Assembly: GCA_047528285.1 (NCBI GenBank)
Contig: CP180022.1
Location: forward strand, 1,054,001-1,118,000
Direction: 5' to 3'
Source: G047528285 sp047528285
Lineage (GTDB): Bacteria; Pseudomonadota; Gammaproteobacteria; Enterobacterales; Enterobacteriaceae
Length of the DNA stretch: 64,000 nt
Under the pieces are notes generated by a model, which saw nothing but the letters and a program-made list of their open reading frames with translations, had not been told where the DNA came from and did not search any database. A program made the position numbers and the translations under genes. The first letter of the stretch is position 1; each line of letters starts with the position of its first letter. This document shows positions 40,521 to 50,972 of the stretch, piece after piece.

Positions 40521-42290
40521 ATGACATTGCCGATAAGAGAGTTTGTCGCTGTTGTTATTGGCGCAGGAGGAGCAGGTATGCGTGCTGCACTGCAAATTTC
40601 TGAGATGGGCTACTCGTGTGCATTAATTTCCAAAGTTTTCCCTACTCGCTCTCATACTGTGTCAGCGCAGGGAGGTATTACGGTCGCGCTTGGCAACAGC
40701 CATGAAGACGACTGGCAGTGGCATATGTATGATACGGTAAAAGGATCTGATTATATTGGCGATCAAGATGCCATCGAATATATGTGCAAAAACGGCCCGG
40801 ATGCGGTGCTGGAGTTGGAGCATATGGGTTTACCGTTTTCTCGTATTGATGATGGCCGTATTTATCAGCGCCCGTTTGGAGGCCAGTCTCGTAATTATGG
40901 AGGCGATCAGGCCGCACGTACTGCTGCAGCCGCTGATCGTACCGGCCATGCGCTTTTGCATACGCTGTATCAGCAGAACTTAAAAAGTAAAACCAGCGTA
41001 TTTTCAGAATGGTATTCCCTTGATCTGGTAAAAAATCAGGATGGAGTAGTGATGGGTTGTAGCGCTCTGTGTATTGAAACCGGCGAAGTTGTTTATTTCA
41101 AGGCACGTGCAACGATTCTTGCGACTGGCGGAGCTGGACGAATTTATCAATCTACCACAAATGCTCATATCAATACCGGTGATGGCATCGGTATGGCACT
41201 ACGCGCTGGCATCCCGGTCCAGGATATGGAAATGTGGCAGTACCATCCTACAGGCATTGCCGGTGTAGGGGTATTAGTTACCGAAGGTTGTCGTGGTGAA
41301 GGTGGTTATTTGCTAAATAAATATGGCGAACGTTTTATGGAGCGCTATGCCCCGAATGCAAAAGATCTGGCTGGTCGTGATGTGGTAGCTCGTTCAATTA
41401 TGATTGAAATTCGCGAAGGTCGTGGATGGGAGGGGCCATGGGGACCGCATGTAAAATTAAAGCTAGATCATTTAGGAAAAAAGGTATTGGAATCACGGTT
41501 GCCGGGGATCCTAGAGTTATCACGCACCTTCGCTCACGTCGATCCGATTAAAGAGTCGATTCCAGTTATTCCAACTTGCCATTATATGATGGGGGGAATT
41601 CCAACCAAAATAAGTGGCCAAGCAATTACTGTTAATGCTCAAGGCGAGGACATGGTGATTCCTGGCATGTTTGCAGTGGGAGAAATCGCTTGTGTATCGG
41701 TACACGGCGCCAACCGGTTAGGCGGTAATTCCCTATTAGATCTAGTGGTATTCGGTCGGGCAACAGGCCTGCATCTGGAAGAATCACTAAAAGAACAGGG
41801 TCCAGTGCGAGATCCTAGTAACGACGATATTGATGCGTCACTTAATCGTTATCATCGTTGGAACAATAATCATCAGAGCGGAGAAAATCCGGTTAAACTT
41901 CGTAAAGCGCTCCAGGTCTGTATGCAAAATAACTTTTCGGTATTCCGAAAAGGTGACACGATGGCGAAGGGGTTAGAGGAGCTTAAGGAGATCCGTGAAC
42001 GGTTACAGCATGCGCGTCTTGATGATGTTTCGACAGAATTTAACACACAGCGAGTGGAATGTTTAGAACTGGATAACTTGATGGAAACTGCTTACTCAAC
42101 TGCGTTGTCAGCAAATTTTCGTACTGAAAGCCGTGGTGCTCATAGCCGATCAGATTTCCCTGACCGCGATGATGAAAACTGGTTGTGCCATTCGCTGTAT
42201 TTACCAGAAAGCGATACTATGATGCGTCGTAAGGTAAATATGAAACCGAGATTACGCCCTGCGTTTCCACCGAAAGTGCGTACCTACTAA
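40521..42290 (+). CDS. sdhA: Succinate dehydrogenase flavoprotein subunit
   Basis: Catalytic subunit of complex II oxidising succinate to fumarate with covalently bound FAD. It has 589 residues (E. coli 588) and is very conserved. FAD-binding AVVIGAGGAGMRAALQ near residue 10; the covalent-FAD His in TRSHTVSAQGG near 45; active-site blocks MWQYHPTGIAG, GRDVVARSI, PTCHYMMGGIPT and HGANRLGGNSLLD; C-terminal RPAFPPKVRTY. It sits 3 bases after sdhD and 15 before sdhB. Confidence 0.98.
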   Translation: MTLPIREFVAVVIGAGGAGMRAALQISEMGYSCALISKVFPTRSHTVSAQGGITVALGNSHEDDWQWHMYDTVKGSDYIGDQDAIEYMCKNGPDAVLELEHMGLPFSRIDDGRIYQRPFGGQSRNYGGDQAARTAAAADRTGHALLHTLYQQNLKSKTSVFSEWYSLDLVKNQDGVVMGCSALCIETGEVVYFKARATILATGGAGRIYQSTTNAHINTGDGIGMALRAGIPVQDMEMWQYHPTGIAGVGVLVTEGCRGEGGYLLNKYGERFMERYAPNAKDLAGRDVVARSIMIEIREGRGWEGPWGPHVKLKLDHLGKKVLESRLPGILELSRTFAHVDPIKESIPVIPTCHYMMGGIPTKISGQAITVNAQGEDMVIPGMFAVGEIACVSVHGANRLGGNSLLDLVVFGRATGLHLEESLKEQGPVRDPSNDDIDASLNRYHRWNNNHQSGENPVKLRKALQVCMQNNFSVFRKGDTMAKGLEELKEIRERLQHARLDDVSTEFNTQRVECLELDNLMETAYSTALSANFRTESRGAHSRSDFPDRDDENWLCHSLYLPESDTMMRRKVNMKPRLRPAFPPKVRTY

Positions 42291-42305
42291 GGTGAATGAT
42301 GAATT

Positions 42306-43019
42306 ATGAAAGTTAAATTTTCCATTTATCGCTACAATCCTGATAACGATGATAAGCCGCGTATGGAGGACTATACTCTCTCCATAGAGAAAGGGCGTGA
42401 TATGATGTTGTTGGATGCGTTAATTCAGCTGAAAGAGCAGCATCCCTCATTATCATTCCGTCGCTCCTGTCGTGAAGGAGTTTGCGGTTCAGACGGCGTC
42501 AATATGAATGGAAAAAATGGTTTAGCGTGTATTACACCGCTTTCGATGTTACGTAATAAGAGCAATGATAAAATAGTCATCCGACCTCTGCCAGGTCTAC
42601 CGGTTATCCGCGATTTGGTTGTAGACATGAGACAGTTCTATACTCAGTATGAGAAAATAAAGCCGTTTTTGATTAATAATAGCCGCAATCCGCCGGCGCG
42701 TGAATATCTTCAGTCTCCGGAAGAGCGCGCTAAGCTGGACGGATTGTATGAATGTATCCTTTGCGCCTGCTGTTCTACTTCTTGTCCATCTTTTTGGTGG
42801 AATCCTGATAAATTTATTGGACCAGCGGGGCTGTTAGCATCATATCGATTCCTTATCGACAACCGAGATACTCATCAGCAGGAGCGGCTGAAGGATCTGA
42901 CTGATGCCTTTAGCGTTTTTCGATGTCATGGGATTATGAATTGTGTCAGAGTTTGCCCAAAGGGACTGAATCCCACTAAAGCTATAGGGCATATCAAGAG
43001 CATGTTAGTTGGACTATAG
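42306..43019 (+). CDS. sdhB: Succinate dehydrogenase iron-sulfur subunit
   Basis: Passes electrons from FAD to ubiquinone through [2Fe-2S], [4Fe-4S] and [3Fe-4S] clusters. It has 237 residues (E. coli 238). The 2Fe-2S cysteines are in SCREGVCGSDGVNMNGKNGLAC. The other clusters are in YECILCACCSTSCPSFWWNP and RCHGIMNCVRVCPKGLNP. All cluster cysteines expected from E. coli are present. It is the last sdh gene; a 535-base gap without a visible terminator leads to sucA. Confidence 0.98.
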   Translation: MKVKFSIYRYNPDNDDKPRMEDYTLSIEKGRDMMLLDALIQLKEQHPSLSFRRSCREGVCGSDGVNMNGKNGLACITPLSMLRNKSNDKIVIRPLPGLPVIRDLVVDMRQFYTQYEKIKPFLINNSRNPPAREYLQSPEERAKLDGLYECILCACCSTSCPSFWWNPDKFIGPAGLLASYRFLIDNRDTHQQERLKDLTDAFSVFRCHGIMNCVRVCPKGLNPTKAIGHIKSMLVGL

Positions 43020-43554
43020 TGTGCAATAAACGTGATTTTGTTTCCGCATATAGACAAAAATTAAGAAGTTTTTTAGATATATAACGATATGATTAGATAA
43101 TTTAATTTTGATGAGAAGATCAAAAAATAAAATTTTACTCCACTTGATTTTTATATGTAAAAATGTTTTTCTTTAAGCATATTAAATGTGTGAATTGTTA
43201 ATAATTAGATAATGAAGGCCTGTTGCTAACATATATGCGAAATAATCATCACATTGAGTTTGCTGAATATTCTTCTTTAATTTTTGATAGAAAGTTTATT
43301 TTTCATATTGTTTAAGACATTTTATCAAAAAAGCTAAAAATTATTGGTCGATTATCTGTTGATTAATCAGCATTTGATCATCAATAGATGAATGGAATTA
43401 GTTCAGTTTAGAGAGAGGTGTTATCGTGGATAAGCGCTGTTTAAACGGGGTTTATGAATAAGAGGAACTATCCGGAGTGGTTTGCTAATTAAACCAATTG
43501 TATATGATTTTATTACAAGTAACCACAGCGAAAACTGAAGCTTAAGGGATCATG
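43020..43554. other. sdhB-sucA intergenic region
   Basis: 535 bases, AT-rich. In E. coli this gap carries a weak sucA promoter and RNA structures; I see no clear hairpin or promoter here. A GC-richer patch at 43415-43480 precedes sucA. Confidence 0.6.
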
Positions 43555-46365
43555 ATGCAAAACGGTGTAATGAAGGCCTGGCTAGAAACCTCTTATCTGG
43601 CGGGTGAAAATCATTCTTACATAGAATGGCTCTATGAAGATTTTTTAAAAACTCCCGACTCTGTTGATGTGAGCTGGTGTTCTATCTTTAAACAGCTAGC
43701 ACTTCAGGATGTCAAGTTCGATCAACACCACATAAAAACGCAAAAAGATTTTGGCTATCCGGCTAAAAATTCTGTGGGCTGTACTGCATCTGCTAACGAT
43801 TTTGATATCGACTCGACGCAGATGAAAGTTCTGCAGCTTATTAATGCTTTCCGGGTTTATGGACATCAGAACGCAAAACTAGATCCACTTGCGTTATGGA
43901 AACAGGAGGTTATTCCTGATCTTGAGCCTGATTTCTATAACTTTACCGAAGTTGATTTTCAAAAAACGTTTAATGAAGAATCCTTTATTATCAGCAATGG
44001 CGCCATGAAACTGGCGGATTTATATGAGGCGCTAAAAAAAATCTATTGCAGCGCCATTGGCGCTGAATATATGCATATTACTAATACCGAAGAAAAACGT
44101 TGGATCCAACAACATATTGAACCTATGGTGGGTAATTTTATCTTTAGCCAGGAAGAAAAAAAACGTTTTCTTTCCGAGCTGACAGCGGCGGAAGGGCTTG
44201 AATGCTATTTAGGAACTAAATTCCCTGGCGCCAAGAGGTTTTCACTGGAAGGTGGTGACGTATTAATCCCAATGCTTAAGGAGATGGTACGTTATGCTGG
44301 GCGTAAGGGAACTCAGGAAATGGTCCTTGGAATGGCGCATCGCGGTCGTCTAAACGTACTTGTCAATATTTTTGGAAAAAATCCACAAGATCTATTCGAT
44401 GAATTCGGTGGAAAAAACAAAAATCATTTAAGCACTGGCGACGTGAAATATCATCAGGGGTTTTCTTCCGACATTGAGACAGAAGGTGGGCTGATGCATT
44501 TGGCGTTGGCGTTTAATCCCTCGCATCTGGAAATTGTCAGCCCGGTGGTGATGGGATCTGTACGGGCACGTATTGAGCGGCTAGATGCACAGAATAGTAA
44601 TACAGTGCTACCTATCACATTGCACGGTGATGCTGCTATCAGCGGCCAGGGTGTTGTACAGGAGACCCTGAATATGTCCAAAACGCGCGGCTACGAAGTA
44701 GGCGGAACGGTGCGTGTGGTTATCAATAACCAAGTCGGTTTCACTACTTCCAATCTTCACGATGCCCGCTCTACCAAGTACTGCACCGATATAGCTAAAA
44801 TGGTGCAGGCGCCGATTTTTCACGTTAACGCAGATGATATCGAAGCGGTGGTATTTATTACCCGTCTGGCAATAGATTTCCGCAATACATTCAAGCGTGA
44901 CGTTTTTATCGATTTGGTATGCTATCGTCGTCATGGCCATAATGAGGCTGATGAGCCCAGTGTTACTCAGCCGCTGATGTATCAGAGAATAAAAAAGCAC
45001 CCCACCTCCCGTAAAATTTATGCAGATCATCTAGTTTGCGATGGCATTATTACCCTTTGTGAAGCTACCGAAATGGTTAAGATATTCCGTGCTATGCTGG
45101 ATAAGGGTGAATGCGTTGTAAAAGAGTGGCGAAAGATGAATAGGGATACGTTTATCTGGAACCGATATCTTAACCATGATTGGGATGAGGTCTACCCCGC
45201 ACAGGTGGGAAGTGAGCGGTTGCGGGCTCTGGCTCAGAGTATTAGTGTGGTGCCGGCTGACGTGGAAATGCAGCCGCGGGTAGCTAAGATTTATCATGAC
45301 CGTGTCGCGATGGCTCGAGGTGAAAAGCCTTTTGACTGGGGGGGCGCCGAAACCCTCTCTTACGCTACGCTGGTGGATGAAGGGATTTCTATCCGCCTCT
45401 CTGGAGAGGATACTGCTCGAGGTACCTTTTTTCATCGCCATGCTGTAGTGTATAACCAGAGAAACGGTTCGAGCTATACCCCACTATCCAAAATTCACAA
45501 TAGGCAGGGAAGTTTCCACGTTTGGGACTCGGTGTTATCGGAAGAGGCGGTATTAGCGTTTGAATATGGTTACGCCACTGCTGAGCCACGTACCTTGGTA
45601 ATTTGGGAAGCACAATTTGGTGATTTTGCTAATGGTGCGCAGGTGGTTATTGATCAATTTATTAGTTCCGGGGAGCAGAAATGGGGACGATTATGCGGGT
45701 TAGTAATGTTGTTGCCCCACGGTTATGAAGGGCAGGGTCCGGAGCATTCCTCTGCCCGTCTGGAGCGCTATCTTCAATTATGCGCGGAACAAAATATGCA
45801 AGTATGCATTCCGTCAACGCCAGCGCAGTTCTATCATGTTTTACGGCGTCAAGCGCTGCGCAATATGCGCCGGCCAATGATCGTTATGTCGCCTAAATCG
45901 CTACTGCGCCATCCCCTGGCTATATCATCTCTGGATGACCTGGCTAATGGTGAGTTTCAGCTAGTTATCGGGGAAGTTGACGATCTTGACTCACAAGGTA
46001 TAAGACGTGTCGTGATGTGCGCCGGAAAAATCTATTATGATTTGCTTCAACAGCGTCGTAAAAATAGGCAGCAGGATGTGGCCATTATACGTATTGAACA
46101 AATCTATCCTTTTCCGATACAGGCGGTTCAGGAGGCACTAGTTTCATATGCGCATGTACAGGATTTTGTTTGGTGCCAGGAGGAACCGCTTAACCAGGGG
46201 GCCTGGTATTGCAGTCAGCACTATTTCCATGAAGTGATATCCTCGGGCGCTTCGTTGACTTATGCGGCTAGGCCGGCTACGGCCTCGCCAGCGGTAGGAT
46301 ATTTAAATGTACACCAGACTCAGCAAAAAAACTTGGTCAATGCCGCGCTCACTATTAATAAATAA
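43555..46365 (+). CDS. sucA: 2-oxoglutarate dehydrogenase E1 component
   Basis: Thiamine-diphosphate decarboxylase of the 2-oxoglutarate dehydrogenase complex. The second of two adjacent ATGs (43555) matches the E. coli start MQN and gives 936 residues (E. coli 933); AAGGGA lies 8 to 10 bases upstream. Landmarks: GAEYMHITNTEEKRWIQQ, the LGMAHRGRLNVLVN block, ThDP-binding HGDAAISGQGVVQETLNMS and YEVGGTVRVVINNQVGFTTS, CYRRHGHNEADEPS, and the transketolase-like C-terminal half with GTFFHRHAV and WEAQFGDFANGAQ. Leads sucABCD; 46 bases to sucB. Confidence 0.98.
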   Translation: MQNGVMKAWLETSYLAGENHSYIEWLYEDFLKTPDSVDVSWCSIFKQLALQDVKFDQHHIKTQKDFGYPAKNSVGCTASANDFDIDSTQMKVLQLINAFRVYGHQNAKLDPLALWKQEVIPDLEPDFYNFTEVDFQKTFNEESFIISNGAMKLADLYEALKKIYCSAIGAEYMHITNTEEKRWIQQHIEPMVGNFIFSQEEKKRFLSELTAAEGLECYLGTKFPGAKRFSLEGGDVLIPMLKEMVRYAGRKGTQEMVLGMAHRGRLNVLVNIFGKNPQDLFDEFGGKNKNHLSTGDVKYHQGFSSDIETEGGLMHLALAFNPSHLEIVSPVVMGSVRARIERLDAQNSNTVLPITLHGDAAISGQGVVQETLNMSKTRGYEVGGTVRVVINNQVGFTTSNLHDARSTKYCTDIAKMVQAPIFHVNADDIEAVVFITRLAIDFRNTFKRDVFIDLVCYRRHGHNEADEPSVTQPLMYQRIKKHPTSRKIYADHLVCDGIITLCEATEMVKIFRAMLDKGECVVKEWRKMNRDTFIWNRYLNHDWDEVYPAQVGSERLRALAQSISVVPADVEMQPRVAKIYHDRVAMARGEKPFDWGGAETLSYATLVDEGISIRLSGEDTARGTFFHRHAVVYNQRNGSSYTPLSKIHNRQGSFHVWDSVLSEEAVLAFEYGYATAEPRTLVIWEAQFGDFANGAQVVIDQFISSGEQKWGRLCGLVMLLPHGYEGQGPEHSSARLERYLQLCAEQNMQVCIPSTPAQFYHVLRRQALRNMRRPMIVMSPKSLLRHPLAISSLDDLANGEFQLVIGEVDDLDSQGIRRVVMCAGKIYYDLLQQRRKNRQQDVAIIRIEQIYPFPIQAVQEALVSYAHVQDFVWCQEEPLNQGAWYCSQHYFHEVISSGASLTYAARPATASPAVGYLNVHQTQQKNLVNAALTINK

Positions 46366-46411
46366 TTTTAGTTAATTCCGGCTGACTGTTAATGAATAAT
46401 AAGGATAGAGC

Positions 46412-47614
46412 ATGAGTAGTAGTGTAGATATTCTGGTTCCTGACCTGCCCGAATCAGTCGCGGACGCTACTGTCGCTTTCTGGCATAAAAAGCCAGGTGA
46501 CAGTGTGCAGCGCGATACCGTATTGGTCGAAATCGAAACCGATAAAGTAGTACTGGAAGTACCGGCACCAAAATCTGGTGTGTTAGAAACATTATTAGAA
46601 GACGAAGGAGCAACTGTTATCGCTCGTCAAGTATTGGGACGTCTTCGTCTATGTGAGAATAGTAACCATGTGACGATCGATAAAATACAAAATAAGAAGG
46701 TTGTGTTATCCCAACGTCATGCGGAAGATCTGGAAGAGGGCAATAACGAAACGAAAAGCCCGGTTGTTCGCCGTCTTATCGCCGAGAATGATCTTAATCC
46801 AGAAGCTATTAATGATGGCAGCGGGGTAGGAGGACGTCTTACTCGAGAAGACATTGAAAAATATATTGTTAATCAATCAATTAGTTCCAAGTCCTTAACT
46901 TTGGAGATAGGTAATCGTAGCGAAAAACGCGTCCAGATGACCCGGTTACGCAAGCGAATAGCGGAGCGCCTTTTAGAAGCAAAAAATAGCACTGCTATGT
47001 TAACTACCTTCAATGAGGTGAACATGCAGCCAGTGATGAATTTGCGTAAGCAGTATAGTGAAGCGTTTGAAAAACGTCACGGAATTCGTCTAGGTTTTAT
47101 GTCTTTCTATATTAAGGCAATTTTAGAAGCATTAAAACGTTTTCCGGAAGTAAATGCTTCTATTGACGGAGAAGATATTGTCTATCATAACTACTTTGAT
47201 GTTAGTATTGCGGTGTCTACGCCCCGAGGCTTGGTAACGCCGGTGTTGAAGGATATCGACACCTTAAGTATCTCTGATATCGAAAAAAAAATCAAGATTT
47301 TAGCCGTAAAAGGTAGAGATGGAAAACTGAAAGTCGAGGATCTGACAGGAGGTAACTTTACTGTTACTAACGGCGGTGTGTTTGGTTCGCTGATGTCAAC
47401 ACCTATTATAAATCCGCCGCAAAGCGCCATTCTTGGCATGCATGCCATCAAGGATCGTCCGATAGCTTTGGGAGGGCAGGTGGTTATTTTGCCGATGATG
47501 TATCTGGCGTTATCTTATGATCATAGACTGATAGATGGAAAGGAATCTGTAAGCTTCTTGGTTACGATAAAAGATATACTTGAAGATCCCATTCGTCTTT
47601 TGTTAGATGTTTAG
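46412..47614 (+). CDS. sucB: Dihydrolipoamide succinyltransferase (E2)
   Basis: Core of the 2-oxoglutarate dehydrogenase complex, moving the succinyl group from lipoate to CoA. It has 400 residues (E. coli 405). The lipoyl domain (1-80) has the modified Lys45 in VEIETDKVVLEV. The peripheral-subunit-binding domain (about 115-150) has SPVVRRLIAENDLNPEAI and GGRLTREDIEKY. The catalytic domain ends with the active-site motif LSYDHRLIDGKE. The Pro/Ala linkers are shortened relative to E. coli. AAGGA precedes the ATG. The E3 subunit gene lpd is not in the window. Confidence 0.97.
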   Translation: MSSSVDILVPDLPESVADATVAFWHKKPGDSVQRDTVLVEIETDKVVLEVPAPKSGVLETLLEDEGATVIARQVLGRLRLCENSNHVTIDKIQNKKVVLSQRHAEDLEEGNNETKSPVVRRLIAENDLNPEAINDGSGVGGRLTREDIEKYIVNQSISSKSLTLEIGNRSEKRVQMTRLRKRIAERLLEAKNSTAMLTTFNEVNMQPVMNLRKQYSEAFEKRHGIRLGFMSFYIKAILEALKRFPEVNASIDGEDIVYHNYFDVSIAVSTPRGLVTPVLKDIDTLSISDIEKKIKILAVKGRDGKLKVEDLTGGNFTVTNGGVFGSLMSTPIINPPQSAILGMHAIKDRPIALGGQVVILPMMYLALSYDHRLIDGKESVSFLVTIKDILEDPIRLLLDV

Positions 47615-47723
47615 CGCATGATGGCGATGTTTTAAAACTGCGGCAATATTATATTGATATCGAATTTCAGTAAAACGCTGTAGCATCGCTAAAATGTTTA
47701 CAGCCAAAGATGGAAAACCGATC

Positions 47724-48893
47724 ATGAATTTACATGAATATCAGGCAAAACAGCTCTTTGCTAGGTATAAAATACCTACACCAATGGGGTTCGTCTGCAA
47801 TACGCCACGCGCAGCGGAAGAATCAGCCTTAAAAATCGGGGCTGGTCCCTGGGTGGTGAAATGTCAGGTGCATGCGGGCGGACGCGGTGCATCTGGCGGT
47901 GTTAAAGTAGTAAAATCGAAAGAAGAGGTTCATTCTTTCGCGCAGCAGAAGCTTGGAAAATGTCTGGTGACTTACCAGACGGATTTTTTAGGCCAGCTAG
48001 TTAATCAGATCTTAGTAGAAGTTGCCACAGATATCGTTAAGGAGCTGTATTTAGGGGCAGTCATTGATCGCAGTACGCGCCGTATTATTTTTATGGCCTC
48101 CACTCAAGGAGGTGTAGAAATTGAAAAAGTAGTAGAAGAGAATCCAAATTTAATTCATAAAGTAGCGCTGGATCCTCTAACTAATCAGCAGCCTTATCAG
48201 GGGCGCGAGTTGGCATTTAAACTGGGCCTTAGTGGAAAACAAGTTGGTCAGTTTAGTAAAATTTTCATGGGATTGGCGACCATCTTTCTGGAGAAAGACC
48301 TGACGTTGGCAGAAATCAACCCGCTAGCGATTACAGGTACTGGAGATCTTATCTGCCTAGATGCTAAACTGATTGTTGACGATAATGCACTTTTTCGCCA
48401 GCCAGAATTGCGTAAGATGTGTGATTATACTCAAGAAAATGAACGCGAAGCGTATGCTAGCCAGCGGAATCTAAATTACGTATCTATGAATGGCAATATC
48501 GGTTGTATGGTGAATGGAGCTGGCTTGGCGATGGGGACAATGGATATTCTTAAATTGCATGGTGGCAAACCAGCTAACTTTCTTGACGTTGGCGGTGGTG
48601 CAACTAAGGAGCGCGTGACCGAAGCGTTTAAGATAATTCTGTTGGATGAGAAAGTGAAAGCAGTTCTGGTTAATATTTTTGGTGGTATCGTTCGTTGCGA
48701 TTTGATTGCAGACGGAATCATCGATGCGGTATCAGAGGTTGGCGTTAGTATCCCGGTAGTGGTCCGTTTAGAAGGGAATAATATCAAACTTGGTGCTAAC
48801 AGATTAGCTAACAGCGGGTTATTGAATATCATTTTTGCTACGAATCTAACCGATGCGGTTGAACAAGTTGTTGCTGCAGCGGGAGGTAAATGA
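47724..48893 (+). CDS. sucC: Succinyl-CoA synthetase subunit beta
   Basis: Nucleotide-binding subunit that couples succinyl-CoA cleavage to ATP or GTP formation. The ATG at 47724 (MNLHEYQAKQLFARY) matches the family start; an upstream in-frame ATG at 47694 would add ten unrelated residues. It has 389 residues (E. coli 388). ATP-grasp features: PWVVKCQVHAGGRGASGGVK, LAEINPLAITGTGDLICLDA and the CoA-ligase-fold C-terminus with NFLDVGGGATKERV and NIFGGIVRCDLIADGI. The stop TGA overlaps the sucD ATG by one base (TGATG). Confidence 0.97.
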   Translation: MNLHEYQAKQLFARYKIPTPMGFVCNTPRAAEESALKIGAGPWVVKCQVHAGGRGASGGVKVVKSKEEVHSFAQQKLGKCLVTYQTDFLGQLVNQILVEVATDIVKELYLGAVIDRSTRRIIFMASTQGGVEIEKVVEENPNLIHKVALDPLTNQQPYQGRELAFKLGLSGKQVGQFSKIFMGLATIFLEKDLTLAEINPLAITGTGDLICLDAKLIVDDNALFRQPELRKMCDYTQENEREAYASQRNLNYVSMNGNIGCMVNGAGLAMGTMDILKLHGGKPANFLDVGGGATKERVTEAFKIILLDEKVKAVLVNIFGGIVRCDLIADGIIDAVSEVGVSIPVVVRLEGNNIKLGANRLANSGLLNIIFATNLTDAVEQVVAAAGGK

Positions 48894-49792
48894 TGTCTAT
48901 TTTGATCAACAAAAGTACAAAAGTTATTTGTCAGGGCTTTACCGGTAGTCAGGGTACATTTCACTCAGAGCAAGCGCTGGCCTATGGTACCAAAATGGTT
49001 GGTGGTGTCACACCTGGCAAAGGTGGTACCGAACATCTCGGTCTTCCAGTCTTTAACACTGTACGTACGGCGGTTAACAAAACGGGCGCTACAGCATCGA
49101 TTATTTACGTGCCAGCAGAGTTTTGTAAGGACGCGATATTAGAGGCAATCGATGTCGGTATTGAACTTATTATATGCATTACAGAAGGTATACCGACGCT
49201 TGATATGCTAATGGTGAAAGCCAAGCTCGAGCAAAGCAATACGCAGATGATCGGTCCGAACTGTCCGGGTGTAATTACCCCGGGAGAATGTATAATTGGT
49301 ATTATGCCAGGGTATATTCATCAGCCAGGCCGGGTAGGTATTGTTTCTCGTTCCGGTACTCTTACCTATGAAGCAGTAAAGCAAATTACGGATATTGGTC
49401 TTGGGCAATCAACTTGTGTTGGGATCGGTGGTGATCCGATCTCTGGATCGAGCTTCATCGATATCCTAAAGCTGTTTGAAAGGGACTTGCAAACGGAAGC
49501 TATCGTAATGATTGGTGAAATAGGCGGAAATGAGGAAGAAGCCGCTGCCGCTTATATCAAGGATTATGTCACAAAACCGGTAGTTGCCTATATAGCTGGT
49601 GTGGCAGCGCCGGCTGGAAAACGCATGGGCCATGCTGGTGCGATTATTTCTGGCGGGAAAGGTACCGCGGATCAGAAGTTTTCCGTTCTGGAAGCCGCAG
49701 GTATCAAAACCGTACGCAGTTTAGCTGATATTGGCCAAAGCACTAAAGCATGTTTTGATGAATTACTGATACGCGCGCCGCGCCCGTTGTAG
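48893..49792 (+). CDS. sucD: Succinyl-CoA synthetase subunit alpha
   Basis: CoA-binding subunit carrying the phosphohistidine. The ATG at 48893 gives MSILINKSTKVICQG, as in E. coli; an ATG three bases earlier is possible. It has 299 residues against 289 in E. coli: the C-terminus reads past the usual end, with about ten extra residues (DELLIRAPRPL). CoA-binding GFTGSQGTFHSEQALAYG, MIGPNCPGVITPGEC, VSRSGTLTYEAVKQ, and the phosphorylated His in KRMGHAGAIISGGKG near 246. Last gene of the sdh-suc cluster. Confidence 0.97.
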   Translation: MSILINKSTKVICQGFTGSQGTFHSEQALAYGTKMVGGVTPGKGGTEHLGLPVFNTVRTAVNKTGATASIIYVPAEFCKDAILEAIDVGIELIICITEGIPTLDMLMVKAKLEQSNTQMIGPNCPGVITPGECIIGIMPGYIHQPGRVGIVSRSGTLTYEAVKQITDIGLGQSTCVGIGGDPISGSSFIDILKLFERDLQTEAIVMIGEIGGNEEEAAAAYIKDYVTKPVVAYIAGVAAPAGKRMGHAGAIISGGKGTADQKFSVLEAAGIKTVRSLADIGQSTKACFDELLIRAPRPL

Positions 49793-49802
49793 ATTTTTTA
49801 GA

Positions 49803-49847
49803 TGATAACCATGATAAACAGTTATCCTCTAGCCTGCTCTTTTTTTC
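49803..49847 (+). terminator. Possible terminator after sucD
   Basis: GATAAC (49803-49808) can pair with GTTATC about 11 bases on, followed by a pyrimidine stretch with CTTTTTTTC. The stem is short and the spacing to the T-run long, so support is weak. Confidence 0.35.
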
Positions 49848-50972
49848 TATATCGTTTAAACAATTATCATACTATATGATTTACTTACTTATTTAGTTAA
49901 TTTTCCTTAATTTTATTAAAAATTAAACTTGTAAGTTATCACTACGATTAAATTACTACTATTACCCATCGGGTTATTTACAAAAAGTTTTTAAGTAACA
50001 ATGGTGTTGGTAATTTTTCTAAACATCGATAGTGAGGGCTTTATTGACTTAATTTAAAACCGATAGAAGTATTTTTTCGTTTGTTCTAAATAATCTACTG
50101 ATTAGAAGGGAAGTAAAAGATAGATAAAGTCAGTAGAAAATTGCTAAATACACGGGAAAATTTTTGTTTTATAGAGAATAATTGATGTTAATGATTATGA
50201 AGTTATATCTTCACCGTGATTTTATTGCTTAGTAATACTAAGCATCATAGTAGAACGTATCAAATTTTGTAAACTAGAGAGGAGATACCGAAAAATAAGA
50301 AAATAGCCGATTAACAAAGCTTATAATACATGTGAGCGTGAAGAAAATAAAATCGTTAATCAAACTGTTAAATTTTTCTAGATATTCATCAAATCAGATA
50401 TTGCGAAGGTATTTAATTTTTTTCAAATCATTATCTGATTGATAGAACGATACCAGAAAACTGGGTAAAGAAGTTTGTGTGTCTTTTATTACCTAAAATA
50501 GTTATTTTGTTTTTAATTCTATTGTTAGCTACAACTTATTTTATGATTCTTAATATGTATTAAGAATATAGTATTTAGAGATTAATCTTCGATTATTTTT
50601 TTAAATATTTATTTAACTCCGAGAGCTGTTCATTTGTAGGATCAAAAATAGCATTTATTTACAGAAGAAAATAATTAATGTGGAAAGTTTTCAAACAATG
50701 CTTACAGATACATTTTCTATCATTTGATAGAAAATAACCATAATATCAAAATCAATCTGTTTCATTATTAAAATTGGTAGAGATATCAATTTTATGCTGT
50801 ATTAAAAGACAAAACAACATACTGTTGTCAACAAATTTTATTTAATAGTTAAAATTAAGTATTTTATCTATATTTTAGATAGATATATGTTTTTAAACAT
50901 AGTAAAAATACTAGCGTAAAAATGTTAGAGCATTATAGCTTACTACTGTTTTTGTTTGTTCTGGATAGGAAT

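Noticed and set aside
44454..45877. Several antisense frames of 70-140 codons inside sucA
   Set aside because: They are shadows of a highly conserved gene; codon structure follows sucA on the plus strand.
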